A model generated the notes under the pieces. The model searched no databases. It saw only the letters and a list, made by a program, of their open reading frames with translations, and was not told where the DNA came from. A DNA stretch of 64,000 nt from Alcanivorax sp. (GTDB lineage: Bacteria > Pseudomonadota > Gammaproteobacteria > Pseudomonadales > Alcanivoracaceae). This document shows positions 12,604 through 22,821 of this stretch, in pieces. The DNA is taken from the NCBI GenBank assembly GCA_022449455.1, contig JAKUPL010000016.1:38625-102624 (forward strand), in the 5' to 3' direction. The position numbers were made by a program, and so were the translations under genes. Numbering within the stretch: the stretch's first letter is position 1; each line of letters begins with the position of its first letter.

Positions 12604-12632
12604 AGTGTACGCCAACCCGGCGCCGCGCTCAA
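12604..12632 (-). promoter_or_regulatory. Candidate sigma-70 promoter for rplU-rpmA
   Basis: On the minus strand TTGAGC (12632-12627), a 17-base spacer and TACACT (12609-12604) lie about 95 bases upstream of rplU. Each hexamer matches four of six consensus positions with ideal spacing. Confidence 0.55.
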
Positions 12633-12668
12633 GCCCATTTACCGCGGCTTCACGGGCGATGGCTTTTC

Positions 12669-12696
12669 TTGACTGACCGGGCCCCGCTGCTAGCAT
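12669..12696 (+). promoter_or_regulatory. Candidate sigma-70 promoter for ispB
   Basis: TTGACT at 12669-12674, a 16-base spacer and TAGCAT at 12691-12696, about 38 bases upstream of the ispB start and divergent from the rplU promoter. Confidence 0.5.
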
Positions 12697-12734
12697 TGCC
12701 CGCTGTTCACGCCCCCTTTTTTGGATAGCGCTCC

Positions 12735-13706
12735 ATGGATTTCAAGGCCATCAGTTCCGTCGTCGCGGACGACTTCGAGGCGGTGAATCGCTTCATCACC
12801 CATCACCTGGACACGGAAGTTCCGCTGATCCGTGAAGTGGGCGACTACATCGTCGATTCCGGCGGCAAACGGCTGCGCCCCCTGGTCGGCCTGCTCAGCG
12901 CCCGCGCCTCCGGCTATACCGGGGAGCAGCATGTGGACGTGGCGGCGGTGATCGAATTCCTGCATACCGCCACCCTGCTGCACGACGATGTGGTGGACGA
13001 ATCCAGCCTGCGCCGGGGCCGCCCCACGGTGAACGCGGTGTGGGGCAACTCCGCCAGCGTGCTGGTGGGCGACTTCCTGATTTCCCGCGCCCTGCAACTG
13101 ATGGTGGCCCTGGAGGACCAGCGCCTGCTGGAGATTCTCTCGCAGAGCACCAACACCATTTCCGAAGGGGAAGTGCTGCAGCTGATCAATACCCGCGACC
13201 CGGATACCACCGAGGGCAGCTACATGCGGGTGATCCACGACAAAACCGCCAAGATGTTCGAGGCGGCGGCGGAGACCGGCGCGGTGCTGGGGGCACGCAC
13301 GGAAACCGACCGCTGCGCGGATTTCGCCACTTTCGGCCTGCACCTGGGCATCGCCTTCCAGCTGATTGATGACGTGCTGGACTACCAGGGCGACGTGAGC
13401 GCCCTGGGCAAGAACGTGGGCGACGATCTGGCCGAGGGCAAACCCACCCTGCCGCTGATCTACGCCATCCAGCACGGCGCGCCGCAGCACGCCGACCTGA
13501 TCAAGAACGCCATTCGCACCGGCGGCCTGGACCACCTGCGCGAGATCGTCGAGATCGTGCACGACTGCGGCGGGCTGCGCTATACCATCGAGCGCGCCGG
13601 CGAACACACCGCCCGCGCCCTGGAAGCACTGGCGCCGGTGCCCGGTTCGCGTTACAAGGAAGCACTGCAACGTTTGGCGGAGGAATCCCTGCGCCGTACC
13701 TATTGA
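12735..13706 (+). CDS. ispB: IspB, octaprenyl (long-chain) diphosphate synthase
   Basis: Trans-prenyltransferase that extends FPP with IPP to make the ubiquinone side chain. The 323-residue all-helical protein has the first Asp-rich motif LLHDDVVDESSLRRG near residue 82, preceded by GGKRLRPL (IPP binding), and the second motif LIDDVLDYQG near residue 210. K-P-T-L-P-L-I-Y follows as in the family. It is divergent from rplU-rpmA, a conserved arrangement in gammaproteobacteria. Chain length cannot be read from sequence alone with certainty. Confidence 0.95.
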   Translation: MDFKAISSVVADDFEAVNRFITHHLDTEVPLIREVGDYIVDSGGKRLRPLVGLLSARASGYTGEQHVDVAAVIEFLHTATLLHDDVVDESSLRRGRPTVNAVWGNSASVLVGDFLISRALQLMVALEDQRLLEILSQSTNTISEGEVLQLINTRDPDTTEGSYMRVIHDKTAKMFEAAAETGAVLGARTETDRCADFATFGLHLGIAFQLIDDVLDYQGDVSALGKNVGDDLAEGKPTLPLIYAIQHGAPQHADLIKNAIRTGGLDHLREIVEIVHDCGGLRYTIERAGEHTARALEALAPVPGSRYKEALQRLAEESLRRTY

Positions 13707-13740
13707 GGCTCCTGTTCCACCACCTGTTATGGAGAATGGC

Positions 13741-14334
13741 ATGAAACAGCTTCTCGTCCTGGCCGCCGCGGCGCTGCTGGCCACCGGCTGCGCGCTCAGC
13801 CCGCAGCAGATCCAGATCGAACCCAAACCCCAGGTCACGCCGGCCAACTTCGGCCAGAACAGCCAGGTACAGGTGATCGCGGTGGACTCCCGGTCGCAGA
13901 AAGCCTTCGGTTCCCGGGGCGGCGTCTACAAGGACACGGCGCTGGTGATGCCCGCCAACGATGTGCGCGAAGCGATCGAGGAAGCGGTGCGTGGCGGCCT
14001 GCAGAGTCTGGGCTACAACGCCTTCAATCCGGGCGGCGACGCCACCACCCTGGAAGTGCGCCTGGAAAAGCTGGACTACGTGCCGGAGGAAGGTTCGGTG
14101 GTCAACCGGGTCAATCTGGACCTGGTGCTGCAGGCCGAGGCACGCCGCGGCGACACCACCCACACCGGCACCTACAAGAGCAGCACCCAGCACGACCTGC
14201 CGTTCACGCCCAACGTGGAGCGCAACCAGGCCATGGTCAATGAGATTCTCAGCCGCTCCATCGAGCGCCTGCTGAACGACCGGGAAATGCTCGACTTCCT
14301 GGCCGGCGACGACTCTCCCCTGCCCTCTCCGTAA
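13741..14334 (+). CDS. YajG-like outer-membrane lipoprotein
   Basis: Lipoprotein of the YajG family, function not established. The signal peptide MKQLLVLAAAALLATGC gives a lipidated Cys at residue 17 (the residue at -3 is Ala, slightly atypical). The rest matches the YajG pattern: Q-V-x-V-I-A-V-D-S-R, a conserved C-terminal segment around FTPNVERNQAMVNEILSRSIERLLND. The start at 13741 has GGAG upstream; an upstream ATG at 13729 is less likely because it would put a charged stretch before the signal. It lies 34 bases after ispB and may be co-transcribed. Confidence 0.8.
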   Translation: MKQLLVLAAAALLATGCALSPQQIQIEPKPQVTPANFGQNSQVQVIAVDSRSQKAFGSRGGVYKDTALVMPANDVREAIEEAVRGGLQSLGYNAFNPGGDATTLEVRLEKLDYVPEEGSVVNRVNLDLVLQAEARRGDTTHTGTYKSSTQHDLPFTPNVERNQAMVNEILSRSIERLLNDREMLDFLAGDDSPLPSP

Positions 14335-14352
14335 GCCGCCCGGGTCGACGAC

Positions 14353-14541
14353 TCAGGGATTTTCCGGATGCGCCGACACGGTCGGCGTCTCCGGATCCGG
14401 CCAGGTCACCGTGAACACCAGTGGCTGGCAGCACACGTGGCAGTCCTCCACGTATTCCTGATCGCCCTGGGACGGATCCACCAGCGCCTCGAAGTATTCC
14501 CAGCAGTGCGGGCATTGCACCGCCACCGGAATCAGTTCCAT
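14353..14541 (-). CDS. CPXCG motif-containing cysteine-rich protein
   Basis: A 62-residue protein of the small CPXCG family found widely in gammaproteobacteria, function unknown. Two Cys pairs are visible, CPHCW near residue 10 and CHVCCQPL near residue 34, which probably bind zinc. It is convergent with the YajG-like gene (18 bases apart) and follows the HIT gene by 13 bases on the same strand. Confidence 0.85.
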   Translation of the reverse strand: MELIPVAVQCPHCWEYFEALVDPSQGDQEYVEDCHVCCQPLVFTVTWPDPETPTVSAHPENP

Positions 14542-14554
14542 CAGTCAGGCCTCC

Positions 14555-14956
14555 TCACGGCGAGTCCGCCGGCAGCCGGATTCGCGCCAGCCAGCCCGGC
14601 GCCGCCTCCAGGGGCCGCGGCGTGCCCTGGCCCCAGACCGGGCCCGGCCAGCATTCATCCCCCTCGAAGCGGGCGATCACGTGCACGTGCAGCTGCGGCA
14701 CCAGGTTGCCCAGCGCGCCCAGGTTGATCTTGTCGGCGCCGGTGACCCGCTCCAGCTCGGCGGCCAGGTGATTCACCGTGCCCAGCAGCCGCGCCTGGTC
14801 GGCGGCGGGCAGATGGTGCCACTCGCGCAGCCCGTCCCGTTTGGGCACCACGATCAGCCAGGGGAAGCGGCCGTCGCGCATCCAGCGCAGCCAGCACAGA
14901 TCGGTTTCGCCCAGCGCGCCGGTGTCGGCGGCCAGGCGGGGATGCAGGGAAGCCAT
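14555..14956 (-). CDS. HIT domain protein (histidine triad hydrolase family)
   Basis: Nucleotide-binding hydrolase or transferase of the histidine triad superfamily; substrate unknown. The C-terminal half has the triad L-H-V-H-V-I-A-R and the upstream N-L-G-A-L-G-N-L-V-P-Q stretch. The N-terminus MASLHPRLAADTGALGETDLC aligns in style with Pseudomonas members that start F-x-L-x-x-x-L-A-x-D-T, so I start at 14956 (133 residues); ATGs at 14971 and 15001 are alternatives. It is followed by the CPXCG gene. Confidence 0.85.
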   Translation of the reverse strand: MASLHPRLAADTGALGETDLCWLRWMRDGRFPWLIVVPKRDGLREWHHLPAADQARLLGTVNHLAAELERVTGADKINLGALGNLVPQLHVHVIARFEGDECWPGPVWGQGTPRPLEAAPGWLARIRLPADSP

Positions 14957-15168
14957 AGATCGATCATCCATCAGATATCCGCAAAAACAGAGCGCCGACA
15001 CGGCTGGGCAAGACCGGCGGCGTCCCGTAACATGATACGCAAAAATTAGCGCTCACCCGGCGCCGGAACGCTGCCGCGGGGCGCACACTACACGATAAAA
15101 CACCCGACGAAAAAAGGAACGCCGGTCCGTGACCAGGGAGGGCATTTCACCTTGTAAGGGGGAAGGTC

Positions 15169-15558
15169 ATGGAATGGGTAGCGATCATCACCGCGGTGGC
15201 GGTGCTGCAATGCGCACTGTTCAGCTTCGTGGTGGGCCGCGCGCGGGTCAAATACCAGATCCGCGCGCCGGCCATCCAGGGCCATGAGCTGTTCGAGCGC
15301 TGCCAGCGCGCCCACGGCAACACGGTGGAACAACTGGCGCTGTTCCTGCCCGGCCTGTGGCTGTTCGGCTGGTACCTGGAACCGCGCGCCGCCGCCGCCC
15401 TGGGGCTGCTGTTCGTGATCGGGCGCCAGCTCTACTTCAACGCTTATCTGGAGCAACCGCGCCAGCGCGGGCGCGGCTTCCTGCTCGGCTTCCTGGCCAC
15501 CCTGACGCTTTTGCTTGGCGGTCTGGGCGGAGCGCTGGCTCAACTGATTTACCGGTAA
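15169..15558 (+). CDS. MAPEG family membrane protein
   Basis: Member of the membrane-associated eicosanoid/glutathione metabolism family, 129 residues, four predicted membrane helices. The conserved segment F-E-R-C-Q-R-A-H-G-N-T-V-E-Q near residues 42-55 is the MAPEG glutathione-site signature, followed by P-x-L-W-L-F-G and the GRQLYFNAYL segment. Bacterial members may have glutathione transferase or peroxidase activity; here it is inferred only. Start ATG has GGGGGAAGG upstream. The 3' end overlaps the convergent AraC-type gene by ten bases. Confidence 0.85.
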   Translation: MEWVAIITAVAVLQCALFSFVVGRARVKYQIRAPAIQGHELFERCQRAHGNTVEQLALFLPGLWLFGWYLEPRAAAALGLLFVIGRQLYFNAYLEQPRQRGRGFLLGFLATLTLLLGGLGGALAQLIYR

Positions 15559-16562
15559 TCGGAGGGACTGCGACCGGTCCAGCGCCGGAACGCCCGGGCG
15601 AAGTTGGAGGCATCGGAATACCCCAGCGCCAGAGCGATCTCGTCCACCGAGCGCGGGCTCTGGGTCAGGTATTCCACCGCCAGCCCCTTGCGCAGGTCGT
15701 CCAGCAGCGTCTGATAGCTGGTGCCCAGCTGTTGCAGCTTGCGCTTCAGAGTCCGCGACGACATGTGCAGCTCCGAGGCCACATCCTCGACGCCGGGAAA
15801 GCCGCCAGAGCCGGCCAGCATGATACGCCGCACCTGGCCAAGCAGCGCCGGCGGCGCCTTGATCTGTTCCATCTCCTGCTCGCATTGGGCGGCCGCCATC
15901 TGCGCCAGGCGCGGGTCGGCGAAACGCAGCCGGCGCTGCAGGCGCTCCACCGGGAAGCGCATCTGGCTGTTGGCGCAGTCGAAGAACACCGGCACCGGAA
16001 TCAGGCCACGCAAACGGGAGAAGTACTCCGGCTCCGGGTAGGAAAAACGCAGCTCACCCAGAATCTCCACATCGGGGATCAGCTGCATGGCCATGAAGTG
16101 AAAGCTGGAGAACAGGCTTTCCACCACCAGCGGCGCCAGATCCCCCAACGCCAGCATTTCATTGACCTGCAGCACCGCCCAGTCGCCCTCGGTGAAGCTC
16201 TCCAGTTGAATGATGGTGCTGCGCGTGCGGAAAAACTTCACCGCCAGCTCGATGGCGTCGCCCAGGGTGTCGCTGCTCATGGCCGCGTAGCCCAGGAAGC
16301 CGTGGGAGGAGAGCGTCATGGAGGCGCCCAGTTCCCAGCCCATCCAGGGCTCTCCGGTAAGCGCCAGGGCGCGACGGGCGAAGCGGTCGAACACGGCGGC
16401 GGTGAGGCGCGCCTTGGGGTCCCGCCAGCAGCCGGTTTCGATGGGCAGCCCGGCCAGCGCCCGTTCCTCGCTGACGCCCCGCTTTTCAAGGAATTCCAGC
16501 ATCAATGCCAGATATTCGGCGGAGATGGTGTAGTCCTCCGCGCTCATTTTTAGAATCGTCAT
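15549..16562 (-). CDS. AraC-family transcriptional regulator (Arabinose_bd-like N-terminal domain)
   Basis: DNA-binding regulator. Residues up to about 210 match the ligand domain found in OruR/ArgR-type AraC proteins (L-x-x-L-x-x-R-G-V-S near the start, a Y-A-A-M-S-S-D-T-L-G-D-A segment in the middle). The C-terminal ~100 residues hold two helix-turn-helix motifs, DVASELHMSSRTLKRKLQQLG and VDEIALALGYSDASNFARAFRRWTGRSPSDYR. I start at 16562 (MTILKMSAEDY); ATGs at 16583 and 16547 are possible and none has a clear ribosome binding site. Its likely targets are itself or the convergent MAPEG gene, or unknown genes elsewhere. Confidence 0.85.
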   Translation of the reverse strand: MTILKMSAEDYTISAEYLALMLEFLEKRGVSEERALAGLPIETGCWRDPKARLTAAVFDRFARRALALTGEPWMGWELGASMTLSSHGFLGYAAMSSDTLGDAIELAVKFFRTRSTIIQLESFTEGDWAVLQVNEMLALGDLAPLVVESLFSSFHFMAMQLIPDVEILGELRFSYPEPEYFSRLRGLIPVPVFFDCANSQMRFPVERLQRRLRFADPRLAQMAAAQCEQEMEQIKAPPALLGQVRRIMLAGSGGFPGVEDVASELHMSSRTLKRKLQQLGTSYQTLLDDLRKGLAVEYLTQSPRSVDEIALALGYSDASNFARAFRRWTGRSPSDYR

Positions 16563-16804
16563 ACTTATTGTCCCATGGCCCAAAATGACCAGCCCGGCGT
16601 CACCTTACCCATACCTCTTGCATCAAGGCAAGGGCCGCAGCGCCCTACCCCGCCCGCCGGCGGCCAGCGGTGGGCGGCGGCGGGCACCTGGTGGGGTGAC
16701 GCTGCGGGTCACATCCTGCCGAGGCACGCCCAGCCACCTCGCCGCACGGCGGGCAGCCCCACGCAATCCATTGATGGTAAAGGGATTTACCCGCCACCTC
16801 AGAG
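16563..16804. other. Intergenic region between the AraC-type gene and the sigma-54-like promoter
   Basis: No credible gene. One small perfect palindrome, GGTAAA-GGGA-TTTACC, lies near 16773-16788, just upstream of the sigma-54-like site, and could be an operator or activator site. The rest is GC-rich without recognised features. Confidence 0.5.
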
Positions 16805-16820
16805 TGGCACGATTATCGCT
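16805..16820 (+). promoter_or_regulatory. Sigma-54 (RpoN) promoter candidate
   Basis: TGGCACG followed by ATTA and TCGCT. The -24 block matches the consensus TGGCACG in all seven positions, the -12 block has the required GC, and the GG-to-GC spacing of 12 is exact. Transcription would start about 12 bases downstream, near 16832, and lead into the small gene at 16869. Confidence 0.65.
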
Positions 16821-16868
16821 TGGCGGACGATTGCTCAGGCGAAGCAGCGCCGGCGGGGGGATCGGACC

Positions 16869-17069
16869 ATGAGCAGAATCATCAGAATGGAACAGCGGTG
16901 CCCGGAGACGGCGCTGGACAACCTCAACAGGCTCACCGGACTGGACTTTGAAAGCTGGCCGGAATCCCTGCTGGAAATCGGAGAGGACGTGGTCACCGAC
17001 AATCTGGAGGCCCCGTCCGGGCCCGAGGGGGGAACGGCGCCGGAACCCATGGCCGGCTACGGCCGCTAG
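16869..17069 (+). CDS. Small hypothetical protein, 66 residues
   Basis: I do not recognise the product. It begins MSRIIRMEQRCPETALDNLN and contains a compact motif L-T-G-L-D-F-E-S-W-P-E-S-L, with an acidic, Pro/Gly-rich tail. No signal peptide or membrane segment. Third-position GC is high, as in neighbouring genes. A G-rich tract (GGGGGGATCGGACC) precedes the ATG as a possible ribosome binding site. The sigma-54-like promoter 49 bases upstream is the best evidence that it is expressed. Confidence 0.5.
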   Translation: MSRIIRMEQRCPETALDNLNRLTGLDFESWPESLLEIGEDVVTDNLEAPSGPEGGTAPEPMAGYGR

Positions 17070-17144
17070 CCAGGCGCCGGACAGGGGCGGGCCCGCGGGG
17101 GAAGATCGGGCCCGCCCGGCGGCCGGTGGCCGCGAAAGCGCCGG

Positions 17145-17525
17145 TCAATAGTTGGAGATCAGCTTGTCCTGAGGGCGCAAGGCGGTGCCCCGACGCTGCA
17201 TGTACAGCTCCTCGATCACATAGCGCGTGCCCGGATCCGACAGACGCAGGGACAGCTGAACCTGCTCGACGCTGTCCGTGAAACGCAACCGCACCAGCCC
17301 GGACAGCAGGGCACTGCCATCACCGCTGACCTCGGCGGCGTCCACCAGCACCGCATGGTGGTTGCTGGTGTCCAGATAACGGACCACCAATTGCAGCGTA
17401 CCGGGCTGGCCGGACACCCGCGCCCAGGCGGCCACATTGAATTCCGCGTCCCATTGACGGGCGCGGGCGGGGCGTGCGCTCGCCCAGATGCGGCTCGGCA
17501 CCTTGGCGATCACCTTTTCGATCAT
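17145..17525 (-). CDS. Hypothetical protein, 126 residues
   Basis: Unrecognised soluble protein starting MIEKVIAKVPSRIWASARPA. Predicted to be mainly beta strand (W-D-A-E-F-N-V-A-A-W-A-R-V ... L-Q-L-V-V-R-Y-L-D ... V-E-Q-V-Q-L-S-L-R-L), with no signal peptide, membrane segment or cysteine motif. The start at 17525 is the first in-frame ATG after a Pro/Arg-rich stretch (17526-17768) that reads like non-coding DNA. It is divergent from the phasin gene. Confidence 0.55.
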   Translation of the reverse strand: MIEKVIAKVPSRIWASARPARARQWDAEFNVAAWARVSGQPGTLQLVVRYLDTSNHHAVLVDAAEVSGDGSALLSGLVRLRFTDSVEQVQLSLRLSDPGTRYVIEELYMQRRGTALRPQDKLISNY

Positions 17526-17746
17526 AGAGACGTCTCGATCCGGAACTTCGTTAGCGGCGGCGGCCCGGGCGGGGCGAGCAGCGCCCGCGGCGCCACCACA
17601 ATGGAGTGTACGGCAATGGGGAGTGTACGGCCCGGCCGCCGGTTCCCGCCACGTCCGACTTGGCGCCGGGCCTGAGCGGCTCGTCACAGCCTGCGGACGC
17701 AGAGCCTGTCGGATTGTTGGACAAACCTGACCGGACGGCGGCGATC

Positions 17747-17762
17747 TGGCGCTTAGTATGCC
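17747..17762 (+). promoter_or_regulatory. Weak sigma-54-like site upstream of the phasin gene
   Basis: TGGCGCTTAGTATGCC has GG and GC exactly 12 apart but departs from consensus at several positions. The same bases contain TAGTAT (17754-17759), a possible sigma-70 -10 element without a good -35. Which one is used cannot be decided by eye. Confidence 0.25.
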
Positions 17763-17798
17763 CGCCATCGACGCGACGGATGTGAAGGAGGATACCGC

Positions 17799-18224
17799 AT
17801 GTCTGACTCAACCCTTTTGAACCGCGCCCGCCAATGGGGCGACAAACTTTACCTGGCCGGCCTGGGCGCCTACAGCAAGGCCGGCGAGAACTCGGAAGCG
17901 CTGTACACCCGCTGGGTGGAAGCCGGCGGCGCCGCCTATGGCGATGAGGCCGAAGGCAAATCCCGGCTGCTGCTGGCCGGTCGCGGCCTGGTGGCGGACA
18001 CCCGCGGCCTGCTCAATGAGGCGCCACGCAAACGCCATGCGCTGTACGAAGAGTGTGTCGAGACCGGCAAACAGGTCCGCGGCGAAGGCGCGGAAGACAG
18101 CAATGAATTCATTCTGGCCGGCGCCGGCGCGGTGGCGTCCTTGCGTGAGCACAGCCGTCGCCTGTTCGACGACTGGGTCAGCACCGGTGAACAACTGAGT
18201 GCCGGCAAGCAGCAGGACGCCTGA
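17799..18224 (+). CDS. Phasin-like (PHA granule-associated) protein with three internal repeats
   Basis: Probable polyhydroxyalkanoate or lipid granule surface protein. Phasins of the PhaF/PhaI group have a W/Y-L-A-G-L-G-A-Y motif, seen here as LYLAGLGAYSKAGE near residue 17. The unit recurs twice: LLLAGRGLVAD...LYEECVETG near residue 57 and FILAGAGAVAS...LFDDWVSTG near residue 105, so the 141-residue protein is three imperfect ~40-residue copies. No signal peptide. AAGGAGG lies upstream of the ATG. It is followed by a strong terminator, so it is monocistronic. The phasin name is based on the motif; a role on PHA granules is inference. Confidence 0.7.
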   Translation: MSDSTLLNRARQWGDKLYLAGLGAYSKAGENSEALYTRWVEAGGAAYGDEAEGKSRLLLAGRGLVADTRGLLNEAPRKRHALYEECVETGKQVRGEGAEDSNEFILAGAGAVASLREHSRRLFDDWVSTGEQLSAGKQQDA

Positions 18225-18251
18225 TTCCTGTTTTTCTGCCTGCTTTCCTTT

Positions 18252-18281
18252 GATGGGACCCTGATCGGGTCCCTTTTTTTA
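18252..18281 (+). terminator. Intrinsic terminator of the phasin-like gene
   Basis: Stem GGGACCC, loop TGATC, GGGTCCC, followed by a run of seven T residues, about 28 bases after the stop codon. Confidence 0.92.
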
Positions 18282-18332
18282 TTCCCGCCACGGCGCTAGG
18301 CTGATCCGGCTTCCATCGCCAGCGAGCACATC

Positions 18333-19655
18333 ATGGCCAAACGCCGCGACCGGGCCGCCTCCACCGGCGGCCGATTCTGGAAATTGACGGGCATGACCAC
18401 CTCCATCGCCACCCGCGTGGCGGGCCAGCAGGTGCGCGGCTGGTTCCAATCGGACCAGGACCGTCAGGCCAGCCGCGAGGAACTGATGCGCCACATCGGG
18501 CGGGAAGTCGCCGCCACCCTGGGGCAGATGAAAGGCGCGGTGATGAAGGTGGGGCAGATCGCTTCGCAAATGCAGGACGTGCTGCCCCGGGAAATCAGTG
18601 AACAACTGGCGGTACTGCAGAACGCCTCCGCGCCGATGCCCTTCCACGTGATCCGGCGGCAACTGGAGAAGGAGCTGGGCGGTCCGGTGGCGGAGCGCTT
18701 CGCGGACTTCCAGGAAACGCCGTTCGCCGCCGCCTCCATCGGTCAGGTGCACCGGGCCACCACCCTGGACGGCGAGCCGGTGGTGGTGAAGGTGCAGTAC
18801 CCGGCGGTGAAAAGCTCCATCGACTCGGACATGAAGCACCTCAAGCGCATTCTCAAGCTGGGCAGCCTGCTGCGGGTGGACGAGCGCGCCCTGGACGCGG
18901 TGTTTCGGGAGATCCGCCAGCAACTGGACGAGGAACTGGATTATCACCGTGAGGCGGAGAATCTGCGCCTGTTCCGCGAGTTTCACCGCGCCGATGCCGA
19001 CGTGGTGATCCCGCGGGTGTTCGAGGCACTGTCCGGCGCCACCGTGCTGACCCTGAGCCTGGAAGAAGGCACGCCGCTGGACCAGGTCAACGACGACAAC
19101 GGCTTCGACCAGGACCTGCGCAACCGGCTGGGGGAACGTCTGTTCGACCTGCTCGCCCGACAGATTTTCCAGCTGCATGCGGTGCACTGCGACCCGCACC
19201 CGGGCAATTTCGCGTTCCGCAGCGACGGCAGTATCGTGTTCTACGATTTCGGCGCCGTGAAGCGGCTCCCCGAGGAAGACGTGGCGCTGATGGCCACGCT
19301 CACCGACGCCGCCCTGCAACGGGACTGGGCGCGCCTGGATCAGGCGCTGCTGGAGATCGGCGCCCGGCGTGCCGACACCCGGGTCGCCGACAGCTTCTAC
19401 GACGCCTGGGTGCCGGTGCTGATGCAAGGCGTCGCCGACACACCCTACGACTTCGCCACCGCCCGGGTTCATCAGGAAGTGGTCAAGAAAGCCCGGACCA
19501 CCCCCTGGGAGGACATGCTCAAGTTCCAGCCCAGCTCCAGGACATTGCTGGTGCAGCGCGTGGTGGGCGGTCATTACTGGACCTTGAAGAACCTCGGCGT
19601 GGCCAGCGCCCTGCGGCCACGGCTGCGGCGCATCCTTGACGAACGGGCCGCCTGA
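18333..19655 (+). CDS. ABC1/UbiB family atypical kinase (AarF-like)
   Basis: Atypical protein-kinase-like ATPase of the ABC1/ADCK/UbiB family. The invariant KxGQ motif is visible as MKVGQIASQMQD near residue 70, the Ala-rich replacement of the P-loop as A-A-A-S-I-G-Q-V-H near 133, catalytic HCDPHPGNF near 285 and the D-F-G-A metal motif as YDFGAVKRL near 303. At 440 residues without a C-terminal membrane anchor it resembles soluble bacterial ABC1 proteins and not classical UbiB of the ubiquinone operon. Substrate unknown; a lipid-linked role is plausible. Confidence 0.88.
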   Translation: MAKRRDRAASTGGRFWKLTGMTTSIATRVAGQQVRGWFQSDQDRQASREELMRHIGREVAATLGQMKGAVMKVGQIASQMQDVLPREISEQLAVLQNASAPMPFHVIRRQLEKELGGPVAERFADFQETPFAAASIGQVHRATTLDGEPVVVKVQYPAVKSSIDSDMKHLKRILKLGSLLRVDERALDAVFREIRQQLDEELDYHREAENLRLFREFHRADADVVIPRVFEALSGATVLTLSLEEGTPLDQVNDDNGFDQDLRNRLGERLFDLLARQIFQLHAVHCDPHPGNFAFRSDGSIVFYDFGAVKRLPEEDVALMATLTDAALQRDWARLDQALLEIGARRADTRVADSFYDAWVPVLMQGVADTPYDFATARVHQEVVKKARTTPWEDMLKFQPSSRTLLVQRVVGGHYWTLKNLGVASALRPRLRRILDERAA

Positions 19656-19671
19656 GCGCCGTAACGTAAAA

Positions 19672-19691
19672 CGCCGGCGGGGACGCCGGCG
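19672..19691 (-). terminator. Intrinsic terminator of the outer-membrane beta-barrel gene
   Basis: On the minus strand CGCCGGC, a short loop and GCCGGCG are followed by TTTTACGTT, about 25 bases beyond the stop codon. Confidence 0.7.
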
Positions 19692-19715
19692 CCAAGGGTC
19701 GGGCGGCAGACCGGA

Positions 19716-20267
19716 TCAGAAAGCGGACCGCAGGCCCACGCTGATGCCGGAAATCTCCTCGTCGTCCTGATCGTAGTAGCGCATGTATTCCAGGTTGGCG
19801 CCGAAGGTGTCGGTCAGGTTGAAGTCCAGGCCGGCCCCGTAGGATTCGCCCTCGTAGTGCTCATCCTCGTTCACGGAATAGTCAATGCCGGCCACCGTGC
19901 CCTGCGCTTCGACGGTGCCTTTCATTTTGCTGTAGCCGCCGACCACATAGGGGTGCACCGTTTCCGAAAGCGGCGCGGAAAGCTTCAGATAGGCGCCGTA
20001 CATATGGTCCAGATCGAAATCGAGAATGCCCTTGGAGTCATCGCTGACCCCCATGCCACCACGGGCTTCCACCCCCAGGTAGTCGTTGAACTCGAAGCCG
20101 GCACGTACCACCGCCGTGTCCAGTTTGAGGGTATCGGTATCGTACTGGTCATTATCGTACTGTACCTGGGTATAGTTGGCGCCGATGTACGGCCCCGCCG
20201 CGAAGGCACCACCGGCGACCAGCGAACAGGACAACACCATCACCTTGCCGAGAATTCTGACCTTCAT
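19716..20267 (-). CDS. Outer membrane beta-barrel protein
   Basis: Secreted outer-membrane protein of 183 residues. A signal peptide MKVRILGKVMVLSCSLVAGG ending AFA precedes mature AGPYIGANYTQVQYDND. The rest alternates polar and hydrophobic residues in about eight strands and ends ISVGLRSAF with a terminal Phe, the outer-membrane insertion signal. It resembles OmpW/OmpA-barrel-like small porin-fold proteins; no specific substrate can be named. AGGAG lies upstream of the ATG at 20267. It shares a regulatory region with the divergent histidine kinase. Confidence 0.85.
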   Translation of the reverse strand: MKVRILGKVMVLSCSLVAGGAFAAGPYIGANYTQVQYDNDQYDTDTLKLDTAVVRAGFEFNDYLGVEARGGMGVSDDSKGILDFDLDHMYGAYLKLSAPLSETVHPYVVGGYSKMKGTVEAQGTVAGIDYSVNEDEHYEGESYGAGLDFNLTDTFGANLEYMRYYDQDDEEISGISVGLRSAF

Positions 20268-20357
20268 TTGCGTCTCCTCTTGCTTGAGCGGTCCGGAAGA
20301 TTTGACCCGAAGGGCTTGGCGTTGCTCCGCAAGCCCCGTTAAATACGGTAAAAGGAG

Positions 20358-20373
20358 CGTGACAAGAATCACA
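20358..20373. promoter_or_regulatory. CRP/Vfr-like binding site candidate
   Basis: CGTGA-N6-TCACA, which differs from the CRP consensus TGTGA-N6-TCACA by one base. It lies in the 133-base region between the divergent beta-barrel and histidine kinase genes, about 90 bases upstream of the beta-barrel start and 28 bases from the kinase start. Confidence 0.45.
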
Positions 20374-20400
20374 TCAGTACTGCGCCAGGGGGAAGGGACC

Positions 20401-22821
<2,421 letters not shown>

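Noticed and set aside
17526..17768. N-terminal extension of the hypothetical protein at 17145
   Set aside because: The extension is Pro/Arg/Ala-rich and reads like non-coding DNA; the ATG at 17525 gives a regular protein.
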